From: Rhodeus uyekii
Lineage: Eukaryota > Chordata > Actinopteri > Cypriniformes > Acheilognathidae
NCBI GenBank assembly: GCA_037043235.1
Contig: JAWRVZ010000154.1
Coordinates: 1,151,001 to 1,215,000 of the forward strand
DNA: 64,000 nt
Direction of reading: 5' to 3'
Both the position numbers and the translations under genes were made by a program. Shown here piece by piece: positions 26,547 to 37,088 of the stretch. The notes below the pieces were generated by a model. The model had not been told where the DNA came from. It worked only from the letters and a program-made list of their open reading frames with translations, and made no database searches. Numbering within the stretch: the first letter of the stretch is position 1; each line of letters opens with the position of its first letter.

Positions 26547-27031
26547 CAGTGTTTCCCAACCCTGTTCCTGGAGGCACACCAACTTTGCACATTTTGGATG
26601 TTTTCCTTATTTGACCCATATATTTCTGATCTTAAGCACCTTTTGATCACGATAAAGCTAAGCAAATCTGACGAACAAAGCTGACGAACATGAAACGATC
26701 AACTGCCATCAGATAAATCACACCTGCACTGTAGATGGCGCTGACCATCAATAAAGTATGCTGCTACACAGAATGACACACTGGTCAAAAAACAAATCTT
26801 GTTTTGTTGCACTACAATTGATTGCACCAAGTGTGAATCGCTCCATAAGGATCTATTATTTCGACTCAAGAGCGTCATAGCGACATACATTCGCATCACT
26901 CAATCACGCTCAGTGTGAAAGAGCCTTTAGGGTCTATCGAGCTGATGAGTTGAGTCAAATCTGTTTGATTAGAAAGAGTTTGAAAATGTGTTGTGTTGGC
27001 GTGCCTCCTGGGACAGGGTTGGGAAATACCA
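26547..27031. mobile_element. hAT-like miniature element
   Basis: The left end CAGTGTTTCCCAACCCTG followed by TTCCTGGAGGCAC is mirrored at the right end, whose reverse complement reads TATTTCCCAACCCTGTCCC followed by AGGAGGCAC. This gives a terminal inverted repeat of about 28 bp. About 485 bp long with no transposase. A clear target duplication was not found. Confidence 0.65.
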
Positions 27032-28787
27032 TACTAGATTATGGCCTCACCAATTGTTTATTGTAATTTTTTTAAAGGAAGCCCTTTAGCTGGTTTAGAT
27101 AGTCAGACCATCTGGAAAGTGTCCAAAAAAATCAAACCAGACAACCACAACAACCTTCAGCAGGCTGAGAGACCAACTAACCAATTTAGGCTGGTTAAAG
27201 CATTTCTTTAAGCGAGGATAGTCTCATGAGAATGCAATTTTAAAGACTCCTTGCTAGCAAGAAAGCTGGAAGTGTGCACAGTAAACAGTGATAAAATAAA
27301 CATTGTTTACCTTCAATCCTACCATTTACATGAATGGATATGCTAACTGACAACCTTTCTGCTTTGTCCCCTGTAGCTTAGCGCTTCACTCCACAGTCAT
27401 GTGAAAGAGCATTTAGACTTATTATACATGAGCAGTAGCGGAAAGTGCAAGAAATAAGAGAATTTACAGTGTTTGTGTTTGAGTCAAAGATAAATGTGGC
27501 TCATTATGAAATCCTCTAGGAGAATGTGATGTGGAAAGGAGGCAAAGAAAGAGTAAAAGAAAAACATGTCTTGAGAGCAATGTGAAATAAATCAAGATAT
27601 TCTGCGAGTCAGCCAGAGACGTACACAAACTATTTAGCCTGTTCACTTCACTCAGCCACGGCAGAGTCCTTACATGACACCGTTGCTGATGCCTGGCCTG
27701 TTTGAAATCATCTTTATAGACTGGGATGCATCACCGTGGTAACGTCTGCCCGGCCACCGCTGTCACTCCTGGACAGAGGAGCCAACGCAACCGAGAAGTG
27801 ATTGCCTACACACACAGCAAACATTAATCACACACCCTCACAAACACACACAGACACACACCGACAGCTCAGCAGGGAAAGCGGCGGGGAGAAATTGGGA
27901 GGACAAGGAGAGATGGAGAGTGAGGCACAGAGAAAAGAAGGTACTTTAACAAAAGGGAGGGCAAGAGTAGTGCAAGCAATGCTAATATCTCGTCTTTTAC
28001 CACAGGTTGGCTAAGACAAGACTCAACAGCAGAGATCTCAGAGCCCTGTCATAACAGCAGACCTGGGCCTGTGCTAATGTCTTTACATTAAACACCATGT
28101 TCAACAAGGTCAGAATATGTATGAGCGGGGACAATGATTAATCACACTAAATGGATTATGGACCTCTAATTTTCATACGTCCACTGAATAGAAGCTAATT
28201 TAACGCAGTGCAGATAACATATGAGGCAAGACTGCAATAAGAATGAGCTTCTGTGCAAAGCAAATTGATCGCTATTTTGAAACAATATAAATTAATGGCA
28301 GAAATCTGCGTTTTTGTCACTGAATGAGGCTGAACACAAATAAACAAAAAGTGCATGACTGAGTTCTGGCCTTGCTGTAACATTCATAGACTTCAGATTC
28401 AGGTATCTGTGTAATTGACTTTCACGGTAAAGCAATGCTTAGTTAATGGGAATTCTGTTGTGCATTTGTGGTGTTTATGGACCTTGACGAGAAGGATCGA
28501 TACACAAGCACATGGAATCTGTATGAATTTGGTAAGAAACATAGTCAATGCAAATATGCAGACACGATTGCTTAGGCAACACATTGAAAGCAGTGTTGTT
28601 GTTTTTTACTTTAAAAAAAGCTGAAATAAAACATAAATATTAGATGAAAAACTTAAAATGTATGAAATGTTTACAGCCTAGGCAACTAGCTGAAAAAAAT
28701 ACATTTAAAATCAAATAAAAAAACAACTGATAACTGAAAATATAAATGAGCTAGTTTTACAATATCTGTAAACTAGTTTACAATATC
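27032..28787. other. No gene seen
   Basis: Contains a short CA-rich stretch near 27808-27860 and otherwise unremarkable AT-rich sequence. No frame with a recognisable domain. Confidence 0.4.
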
Positions 28788-29576
28788 TGTCAGGATTGGG
28801 GATGAAGGGAAGAACGAGGACTCAAAGATGCAATGAAGAATGGGCTTTATTTATTTTTAAAAAACACACAAACAAAACCAACCCATGGGGGGAAACCACA
28901 ACTTGGACTTGACTTGACACGAAAACATCAGGTATAGTAAGACAACAATCTGGCACAGGACAGCAAACACAGGGAGAATAAATAAGGAACCAACTGGGCA
29001 GGTAATGAGGGAGGACAGGTGGGGCAAATAAACCAATAATGAGGTAACAAGGAGATCAGGGCAAGACAATAGACAGGAGAGCCCATGGTGCAAGTAAACA
29101 CACATGACATGTGCTCACACAAAACATGACATGAACACGTAGCCAATGCCAACATAAGCCGCACGTTCACACAAAACAAGATGACATAAAATCGACACAG
29201 CCAGTGGAAACACAACACAAGACTAAACATGACATGAAAAACATGAACCATGTGCTACACAGAATACAACAATCCACATGGACAAGAGAGCACGCAGCCC
29301 GAAACCGCACGCGTTCACACGACAAGAAAGAGTGCATGAGAGCGAGCAACAACAGAAGACAAACATACAGAGCATGAATATCTGAATCCTTACCCAAAAC
29401 CGAAATAGACCGAAGTGTCAGGATCCGGACACCACGCCCTGCACACAAGACACATACCAAACGGGAGAGCGCATGAATCAAGCACACCCAAAGCCGCATG
29501 CTCACATGAAGACACAACAATACGGCCGTGTCACAAATACAAGAGTAAACTAGATTAAAGTGGCAGAACCCTGACA
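28788..29576 (-). mobile_element. Probable solo LTR
   Basis: A 789-bp segment bounded by TGTCAGG and CCTGACA, the TG...CA ends of an LTR. On the minus strand an AATAAATAAAGCCC polyadenylation-type signal lies about 65 bases before the end, as expected in R/U5. The flanking 5-mers are ATATC and AAATC (4 of 5 match), compatible with an eroded 5-bp target duplication. No coding domain lies inside; the 107- and 136-codon minus frames are low-complexity LTR translation. A solo LTR arises when the two LTRs recombine and the interior is lost. Confidence 0.6.
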
Positions 29577-29899
29577 AAATCTGTATATATTACTAAAATA
29601 ACACTAAAGTATTATTAGTGTTACAGTTGTGTGTGGGGGGAAATAACGCACAAAGAAGGTACTAGGAATATTATAACTTTATTAAACAACAAATCAGGAA
29701 CAGGATAATTCACATGTGACCATGAACAAGAATAGACCAAGACTAGAGGAAACTTCTATTTTCCAGTAATTTCATCAAAACAAGAAACATCAAACATTAA
29801 GAGATATTTAAAATATAATATATTTATTAATGGAAAAATGTAATATAATAATGAGTGACAGAGTTGCAAATTTTGCCAAAGTTTGTTAGATTAAAGAAA

Positions 29900-31500
29900 T
29901 ATACTCATTTAAGGTTTTATTAGTTAATATTAGTAAACTAACTACTTTAGAAAACATGAACTAAGAATGAACAATACTTCTACAACATGTATTAATCTAT
30001 TCAACTGCTCATGTTCATTTCAACATTTACTAATATATTATTAAAATTGAAAGTTTTATTTGTTGCCATTACTTAACACAGTGTGAACTAACATGAAGAA
30101 ACAATAAACAGCTCGATTTTTATGAACTAATATTAACAAATATTAATAAATACTGTAACAAATGTCGTCAAGTCAAGTCACATTTACTTATATAGCGCTT
30201 TTTACAATACAGACTGTTTCAAAGCAGCTTTACAGTGGTCACATGAAAACATTAAAAACAAAGTTTGTTTGGCTGAACGGCAGCCTTAAAAGAGCAGGCG
30301 AATTAATACAATTGATAAATATTAAGTGTTCAGTTTTGATTATTGATTGATTTGATTGATTGATCGTTCGATTATTATATTGATAACAATTAAGTCCAAT
30401 TTGGTCCGATTGGAGATGGGTTCAAGATCTTCACAGGGGAGGGTTTAATAGAGTCACGGTCTCCGCAGACACTTCAGGGCAGTGCTGTGCTCGTGTCCAG
30501 GTCCTTCATCTGATCTGGATACGGCCCGGATCCGGCTGACCACGGTAACCTCGGAATAACCAGAGAATAATATTAGCCTATATGCCATTCTTCTTCTGAT
30601 GTATCGAGTATCAGATGTTATGGGAATGTTCCCGGTTCCGGCTAACTTAAGTTATGCAGCCTAACAATCATTTTACATGATTTGGATTAAAAATGTATGT
30701 ATAATGTGTTATGTGTATGCCAGGTTGAAGAGATATGTTTTTAGTCTAGATTTAAACTGACAGAGTGTGTCTGCTTCCCGAACTGTAATAGGAAAACTGT
30801 TCCAGAGTTTAGGAGCTAAATAGGAAAAGGATCGCAGGTTTGACAGAACTGGGCTAATATGCTCATACTTCCTGGTTCTAGTAAGAACTCGAGCTGCTGC
30901 ATTTTGGACCAGCTGGAATTTGTTTATTAAGCGTGCAGGGCAACCACCTAGTAGAGCATTACAATAATCTAGCCTTGAACTCATGAACGCATGAACTAAC
31001 TTTTCTGCATTTGTCTTTGAGAGCATATGTCGCAATTTAGATATATTTTTAAGATGGAAGAACGCCGTTTTACAGATGCTAGAAACATGGCTTTCAAAGG
31101 AAAGATTGGTATCAAAGAGCACACCCAGGTTTCTAACTGACGACGAAGACTTGACAGAGCAGCCATCGAGTGTTAGACAGCAGTCTAGATTATTATGTGC
31201 TGAACTTTTTGGTCTAATAATTAGAATCTCTTTTTTTCAGAATCAAGCAGTAGAAGGTTATTAGTCATCCAATTTTTTATATCAGTTATGCATAATGTTA
31301 ATTTAGTGAATTGGTACGTTTCATCAGGATGAGAAGAAATATAGAGCTGAGTATCATTAGCATAACAGTGAAAGCTAATGCCATGCTTCCTAATAATTGC
31401 ACCCAAAGGAAGCATGTATAGGGTGAAAAGCAATATATTGCTCATTGTTCGTTCATGTTCATACGTTAATGTTAACAAATGAGACTTTATTGTACAGAAA
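29900..31500. mobile_element. AT-rich palindromic miniature DNA element, split by an L2 insertion
   Basis: The left part (about 29900-30165) reads TTAGTTAATATTAGT and later TGTGAACTAACATGAAG, AACAAATATTAATAAATAC. The right part (31431-31500) reads ATTGCTCATTGTTCG then TTAACAAATGAGACTTTATTG. Together they resemble a dispersed fish element rich in TTAGTTAATG-type motifs. The L2 copy at 30166-31430 sits between the halves and so inserted later. Coordinates of the outer ends are approximate. Confidence 0.5.
30166..31430 (-). mobile_element. 5'-truncated L2 LINE copy
   Basis: Minus-strand copy with a GACTTGACTTGAC tail at its 3' end (30166-30180). It holds ORF2 pieces at 30709-31122 (LSFESHVSSICKTAFFHLKN, SRLDYCNALLGGCP) and an RT end at about 31221-31430 (TLYMLPLGAIIRKHGISFHC then YANDTQLYISSHPDE). 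The catalytic YADD box reads YAND, so a metal-binding aspartate is changed. An internal deletion joins the region after SPVLSNL directly to SFSYLAPKLWNS. Inactive. Confidence 0.9.
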
Positions 31501-31524
31501 AGTATACCATACCATTGGTTGGCC

Positions 31525-31575
31525 TTTGGCCATTTTTAAATGTGCTCTATAAATAAACTGTACTTGAACTTGATA
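31525..31575 (+). mobile_element. LINE-type 3' tail stub
   Basis: Reads GTGCTCTATAAATAAACTG then TACTTGAACTTGA. It resembles the GCGCTATATAAATAAAGGTG-type end of the L2 copies but is diverged. Only about 50 bases are recognisable. Confidence 0.5.
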
Positions 31576-32921
31576 TCACTAGAATGAATTCAATATAAAT
31601 TCCATGTGAAACTCATTTTTACACAAAGTCGAGAAACACAATTTTAAGGGAAAAACCATCTGCTTTACATGGTAAGTTAGTCCAATAGTTCTCACAACAA
31701 AAACTGGTATTTGTTCCTCTAATGCTTTTAATATGGACAACAATTTGTATCATATTCATGGAAAAAGGTGCATATGTAATGCACATGGGCAAACAAACAT
31801 CTTAAATGCAGTAACCAAACAACACAATCAAAACTTGCACATGAGAGTTTATGTCGAAACAAAGTGTTCAAAACCTAGTGTGAAAAGCGCAACTACAAAA
31901 CTCGACTCCTGTTTCCTGACCACAGTGCCCACATAGTGAGATTCAGTGGGCGGCCATCTCATACCCATCAAGGATGGAGAGAGAAATACATATTTAAAGC
32001 GATTCACTGTCTGAATTTCCGTCATCCACCAAATTACCACGGGTACTGACGGTACAAGAAAATTGTGTGTTGACGCGCTATTCTGCCCTGTTATCTGAGT
32101 GTGTTCCCAACCTGTCACATAAGAAATTTGAGTCACCAACAATGTCGGCGATGCTGCAGACAATATAGTGCCCCTAATTACTGATGTCGCCCATTTCTTC
32201 CTGTCAGACGTGGCTGAAGAAACATCCCAACTTGGCTCACTCTCCTTCGTTTACATGCTGTTCTGGGACCAGCTGTATTTATTCGAAGCCTTAAACTATT
32301 ACGAGTTCTTCTGCAGTGCTGACCACGGATCAGATAGGAATGCGTGCCAACTCCCAGAGGGCGGCTGACTGGATCTTTTCTTTTCCTCAAGCTTAAGACC
32401 AGTTGTGTTCTGCCTGACTGGCTCCAGGATTGGTGTGGACTTTTCATTATTCCACAGCTCCTGTGGAGAAGTGACAGTCTCGCAATTTCTCAAGCCCACA
32501 GACGGAGCTGTGGGTCTGGTCTCTCACTGGAAAAAGGAAAATGTGTGGACAGAGAATGGAATTAAAAAAAGAGAGAGAGATGAATGTGACAATAAGCCCA
32601 TTACTCTGTGAAAGGTCGACTGTGATATGTGCTCATCGAGAACCATCACCCTCTGTTGATACTGCCCGATAGAGCAGTCTCTAAGTGCTTGATGTGTGCC
32701 GTTTCATATTAGTAATGGACGAAAATGAAGGGGTTGTGTGTGGGGGTCAGGTTTTATCATATCCCACAAGGCTATCAAAATCTGAAATTACTTACTTTTG
32801 AGGAAAAGCAGCTTAATAAAACAACTAAATAGTTAGGGTTGCCAAACAATAAATTTTGAAGGCAAGTTAATAACATAATATCTAGTATAATTGATTGAAT
32901 TACTAATAAGTATCAATATTT
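31576..32921. other. No gene seen
   Basis: Frames of 60-104 codons on both strands overlap each other and carry no domain. Sequence complexity is moderate near 31900-32600; nothing further can be supported. Confidence 0.4.
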
Positions 32922-33465
32922 GCTGGCAGCAATGTCACCCTGTAGCCTACGACTGGTGCTCACGGAAGCTAAGCAGGGCTGTGTGTGGTAATTTTCCTGG
33001 ATGGGAGACTGACTTGATTGCTGCTGGAAGTGGTGTTAAGAGGCCAGCAGGGGGTGCTCACCCTCTGGTCTATGTGGGTCCTACCGCCCCAATATAGTGA
33101 CGGGGACACTGTACGGAAATGAGCTCCGTCTTTCGGATGAGACAAAAAGTCCCGACTCTCTGTGGTCATTAAAAATCCCAGGATGTCTTTCGCAAGAGTA
33201 GGAGTTTAACCCCGGCATCCTGGCCAAATTTGTCCATCATGGCTTCCTAACCATCCCCTTTCTCTGATTGGCTTCATCCCTCTGTCTCCTCTCCACCAAT
33301 AAAGCTAGTGTGTGGTGAGCGTTCTGGCGCAATATGGCTGCCGTCGCATCATCCAGGTGGATGCTGCACTCTAGTGGCGGTTGAGGACATCCCCCCGTCC
33401 ATGTAAGCGCTTTGAGAGACTTTGATGAAGCGCTATATAAATGTAATGAATTATTATTATTATTA
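32922..33465 (+). mobile_element. SINE3-type element (5S rRNA-derived SINE)
   Basis: The head (about 32922-33030) follows 5S rRNA, with GGAAGCTAAGCAGGGCTG and TCCTGGATGGGAGACTG. These are the 5S internal-promoter regions (A block and C box) used by RNA polymerase III with TFIIIA. The body follows, and the 3' end reads AGCGCTATATAAATGTAATG with a short ATT tail, resembling the LINE tails elsewhere here. The head differs from true 5S at many places (for example TTTTCCTGGATGG), so this is an old retroposed copy and not a 5S gene. SINE3 is known from zebrafish, which supports a cyprinid-like source. Confidence 0.88.
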
Positions 33466-35880
33466 ACATTTGCTCTGAATTTTTTAATTGCATGATTTTC
33501 TTTATAATCACACTAAATTGACATTTATTTAAAAATGTACATCAGCACAGCAGCTCCAGACAAACAATGACACTCAAAAGAGTCGTGTAACTAAAGCTAA
33601 TGTTACAATGACATATCTTGACCAATGTTACTGATATAAGGTCAAAAACAATGCAACCTCGGTGTCCATTTTCAGGCCTTCCCGCTTCAGTCTCTCCAGA
33701 GCTGGAAAGCTTTTCTAATATTAACGCGGGTCCTGAAGCTTTTGATTGATCACAACTCTTCTTTTTCCAGTGATGTTCCTCTGAGCTTTTCTCTTTTGTA
33801 ATGTCTCTCAGCCATCTCTCTTTCTACAATGATGAGAAGACACGCCCCCTGCTGCTGATTGGCTACAAATCACCCGATCCGATCTACAAAGTTTCGCTTA
33901 CTGCACCTTTAATAGTGGAAAACAGTTCTTTATAATATTAGAATGTTCTTAACATTATTATTCTATGAACTGTTCACTACTGAAAGGTTCTTTGAGGAAC
34001 CAAAAGTTCCCCCATTTGCAACCTTTATTTTTAAGAGTGAGCTAGATTGAAAACATCACTATCTAAGTATAAAAACAACATTAGAGAATGGAAGGTGCCC
34101 AGTATTTTGTGTGAGTTTGAATGGGGTGAGAAGTTGAGTAAGGACGAGAGTGAGGGAGGTTCAATTAAAACAAATTTTGGACAGAGAATATTTCTAGACT
34201 CATATGTAACTGTTTCTCCATCACTTTAGTTTACATGTATGGCATAAAGATACATATAATCAAAGAAGACAAGCTCTCCCTCTCTCTCAGGGTGTTTGTG
34301 TGTGTTAGCAGGAGCTGTCTTGGGAGATTAAGTTCCTCTCATCAGGCGTGTATTTAGTGATGTCAGCATCCCTCCACATCACACACACACACACTTACAG
34401 AGAATTTAAAGGAAGTGGTCAGCTGTAGAGCTGTGGGGTCTGTTATTGACCGCTCAGTTCACATACAGTCCAATCTACTAAGATGTCTGACTCTGACTGA
34501 CGTTTTTCAAATGACAAGGGCTTTTAACACCATTTAATTGCTTGTTACAGATGAATAATATTATCCATTGCAAACAGAGACAGATTCGATAACATAAGCT
34601 GCAAAAACATTTAAATCAATATATTTTTCTTGTTTTCCAGTAAAAATACATAAACATCCTTATAGAAAGATGACAGAGTAACTGTTTTCGACAAAGTGTT
34701 GCTTAACCATCAAATTATAATATCAGAATTATTTCTAAAGGATCATACGATACTGAATATTGGAGTAATGAAGTTTAACCTACAGCTTTGATCAGAGGAA
34801 TAAATTATATATTTAAATATATGAAAATCTTTACTGTATCTTTGATCAAATAAAATCAGCCTTGGCAAGACTTCCTCGTGAAAGAGTTTATGGTTACGGT
34901 ACTTTTCTTACACAGTTTAATAATGTATCTTATTTTAACCTGTTTACTAACAAAGTTTAGATATGAAAAACAGGGTTTTTTAAAAATGATTTCTAATTGG
35001 ATTTTTTTTTTTCGTGATATATTCATAGCTTTTCTCAAGCTCCTCCACAAGGACCCTCCCCTGAGTTCACGGGCGATTAGCTGGCCCTGTTTTTGAAACC
35101 GCCACTTTAAGAGAGCTAAAGGGGTTCTGCTCTCCCTCGCTAACAGGGTTCCGCTCTGAAAGCCCAGACTCCCCAGGACGGCGCTGGCCTCGAAGGACCA
35201 AATGCTCATCCTAGTATGAAAAACAAACAAAGACGGCCCTCTCTTCACCTCCATTTTAATGAGCTCACAACTCACTCGGCAGGAGTTTTTATACTTCTCT
35301 CTTTTTAGGGATATATTTCAAATAAAGTCAACATGGAATTAAAATCCCCACTTTGCTGGTCTTACTGTGCACCATTCATCATGTTATTCTAAAGAAGAAA
35401 AAATAAATTGAACATTCACACACTGTGAAATTATTCCATTTTCAACTGATGCTTATGTAATAAAGGTTACGGCCTAATAGAAAATAACAATGCATTTGCA
35501 TTCATGTATTTGGCATCTAAAGAAACTTTTTACAAATCTGTTTTCAGCTGCATTCACCACAAGCTACACTGTGGTCTGAAATAAGGAGCCCCTAAAGGGA
35601 CATGGTGGTGGGGGGGGGGAAATAGTGAGGAAAAAAAACATGAAATGGAGGAAAAAAACATTTGTCAGTGTTTTTGCATTCTCTCGCAAATTTTTTGCCT
35701 TTGCTCAAAAAAACTATGTTCTGCCAAGAAACTTTACATTCACTTGGTTTTGTGCTGTGGTAACACATTATTGTCACATTCCTCCGTGTTGTTTTTGGCG
35801 CAGTCTTACCCAACACTGTGTCATGCCATGAAAACCAACACAGACATTCTGGAAAAGGAAAGAGAGCCACTTAAAAAAAA
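33466..35880. other. No gene seen
   Basis: AT-rich with a short CA tract near 34378-34395 and homopolymer runs near 35000 and 35605. The 139-codon minus frame at 34856-35275 has no recognisable motif. No repeat family could be assigned with confidence. Confidence 0.4.
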
Positions 35881-36033
35881 GCTTTCCTGTAGATCAACCA
35901 GTAGAGCATTGGTGTTTACATCGCCAAGGTCATGGGTTCGATCCCAGGGAAAGCAAGAATTGATTCAATGTGTTTCTTGTATGCAATGTGAGTTGCTTTG
36001 GATAAAAACGTCTGCCAAATGCATAAATGCAAA
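35881..36033 (+). mobile_element. tRNA-derived SINE
   Basis: The head has a degenerate A box (TGTAGATCAACCAGTAGAG) and a B box (GGTTCGATCCC near 35936), the split promoter of tRNA genes. The body ends GCTTTGGATAAAAACGTC, TGCCAAATGCATAAATGC. The layout matches HE1-type SINEs common in fish. A copy of the same family lies at 52197. Confidence 0.8.
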
Positions 36034-36181
36034 TATAAGCCACAAATCAGATTTGAAATCACAAATCAATCATTGTGGACAGTCATTCATTAATATCAGA
36101 TTCCAATTGGTTTTCAAGTACTGATGGTACTTTTAAAACGATACCCTTTCACACGTATCCATGAAAACAATGCTGTATTAC

Positions 36182-36372
36182 TGTTATGAATATGAGCTCT
36201 GCGCTCCCCTCCATGGCCACCAGATGGAGCTCACACTTATACTGACACTTCACTACACACTACATTTCCCAGGAACCATCACACTGCACTGATTACACAT
36301 ACACAGCTGGACTCTATCATGTCTGTTTGTTCATGCCACCTGTTACCTATCTCATTACCTGGACTATAAAGG
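36182..36372 (+). repeat. Inverted U3 arm replacing the 3' LTR
   Basis: Perfect reverse complement (by eye, 191 bases) of 37388-37578. It ends inside the TATA-like box sequence (GGACTATAAAGG); beyond that the two sides differ. The gag frame runs into this arm, and its stop codon TAG (36364-36366) is formed by the inverted TATA segment. Confidence 0.92.
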
Positions 36373-37050
36373 CCACAGTTCAGGCAGCTCTGGCGGGTCG
36401 GGCCACAGCAGCTCGGGCTCTGGTTCTGGCAGGCGGATCTCTGGATCTGGCTCTGGCTGGCGGATCTCTGGATCGGGCTCTGGCTGGCGGATCTCTGGAT
36501 CGGGCTCTGGCTGGCGGATCTCTGGATCGGGCTCTGGCTGGCGGATCTCTGGATCGGGCTCTGGCTGGCGGATCTCTGGATCGGGCTCTGGCTGGCGGAT
36601 CTCTGGATCGGGCTCTGGGGTGATAGACCCGTGCAGCCTCCAGGCTCGCACGGCTGCCACGACATAAAACAAATTTACCGCCCTCTTGGCCATGGCTGCG
36701 GTGACTTGCTGGGTCGCGGAGTTCGGGAGAGCTGGTTCAGTCGCCGGGCTCGGGAGCGTGGATTCAGTCGTGGCGCTCGGGAGCGTGGATTCAGTCACTT
36801 CCTCCACCTCGAATTCTACCCCATTTAGCCATAACACCAGGTTGAGGTAGTCAACGAGGGAGGGTTCCTGGCACCCCACTGCCCGGATAACCCTAGCATC
36901 CAAACCCCGCTCAAAAATAGAAATAAGGAATGCGTCGCTCCAACTCACTCTGTGAGAAAGTCCAGTGAATTCAGCTACGTATTCCAACAGGTCACGGCCA
37001 CCTTGCCGGAGAGAGACCAGGCGAAGTTCAGCCTGTATCGAATAGTCCAT
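36364..37050 (-). CDS. Retrotransposon Gag-like protein with proline-rich 9-residue repeats
   Basis: 228 residues from an ATG in a good context (CACCATGG), 39 bases after the LTR end. Residues 1-75 read like the C-terminal half of a Ty3/sushi capsid (LRQGGRDLLEYVAEFTGL, DAFLISIFERGLD, SLVDYLNLVLWLNGVEF), the part that follows the RLRQG motif in full Gags. Residues 80-110 have alternating STLPSATTE-like repeats. Residues 140-215 are seven units of PEPDPEIRQ (the last is PEPDPEIRL) and one variant, acidic and proline-rich. There is no zinc knuckle and no protease. The frame is open with no stops, as is the whole small element. It may encode a packaging protein acting in trans or may be a remnant; the sequence alone cannot tell. 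Confidence 0.75.
   Translation of the reverse strand: MDYSIQAELRLVSLRQGGRDLLEYVAEFTGLSHRVSWSDAFLISIFERGLDARVIRAVGCQEPSLVDYLNLVLWLNGVEFEVEEVTESTLPSATTESTLPSPATEPALPNSATQQVTAAMAKRAVNLFYVVAAVRAWRLHGSITPEPDPEIRQPEPDPEIRQPEPDPEIRQPEPDPEIRQPEPDPEIRQPEPDPEIRQPEPDPEIRLPEPEPELLWPDPPELPELWPL
36430..36620 (-). repeat. 27-bp coding minisatellite in gag
   Basis: Seven nearly identical 27-bp units (core GGCGGATCTCTGGATCGGGC on the plus strand) encode PEPDPEIRQ. The unit is a multiple of three, so copy-number change keeps the frame. The low divergence between units implies recent expansion. Confidence 0.95.
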
Positions 37051-37075
37051 GGTGAAAGACAGCTGGATCTTGTGG

Positions 37076-37087
37076 CGGCGAGGTCTT
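37076..37087 (-). promoter_or_regulatory. Self-complementary primer-binding segment
   Basis: On the minus strand AAGACCTCGCCG begins one base after the LTR end. It is the exact complement of the 12 bases CGGCGAGGTCTT at 37355-37366 in the LTR, which begin 29 bases after the first T of the TATAAA box (37395-37390). This is the layout of Tf1/sushi-type elements that prime reverse transcription with the 5' end of their own RNA in place of a tRNA. Confidence 0.7.
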
Positions 37088-37088
37088 C

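Noticed and set aside
28857..29577. Minus-strand frames of 82-136 codons that look like membrane proteins (Leu/Cys/Val-rich)
   Set aside because: They lie entirely inside the probable solo LTR and overlap each other in different frames.
32922..33040. A 5S rRNA gene
   Set aside because: The similarity is limited to the head of a longer SINE3 with many substitutions and a LINE-like tail.
35645..36124. 159-codon plus-strand frame
   Set aside because: It runs through a tRNA-derived SINE (35881-36033), so it cannot be an ordinary conserved gene.
36430..36620. A CRISPR-like array of 27-bp repeats
   Set aside because: The units are head-to-tail with no spacers and encode a 9-residue protein repeat.
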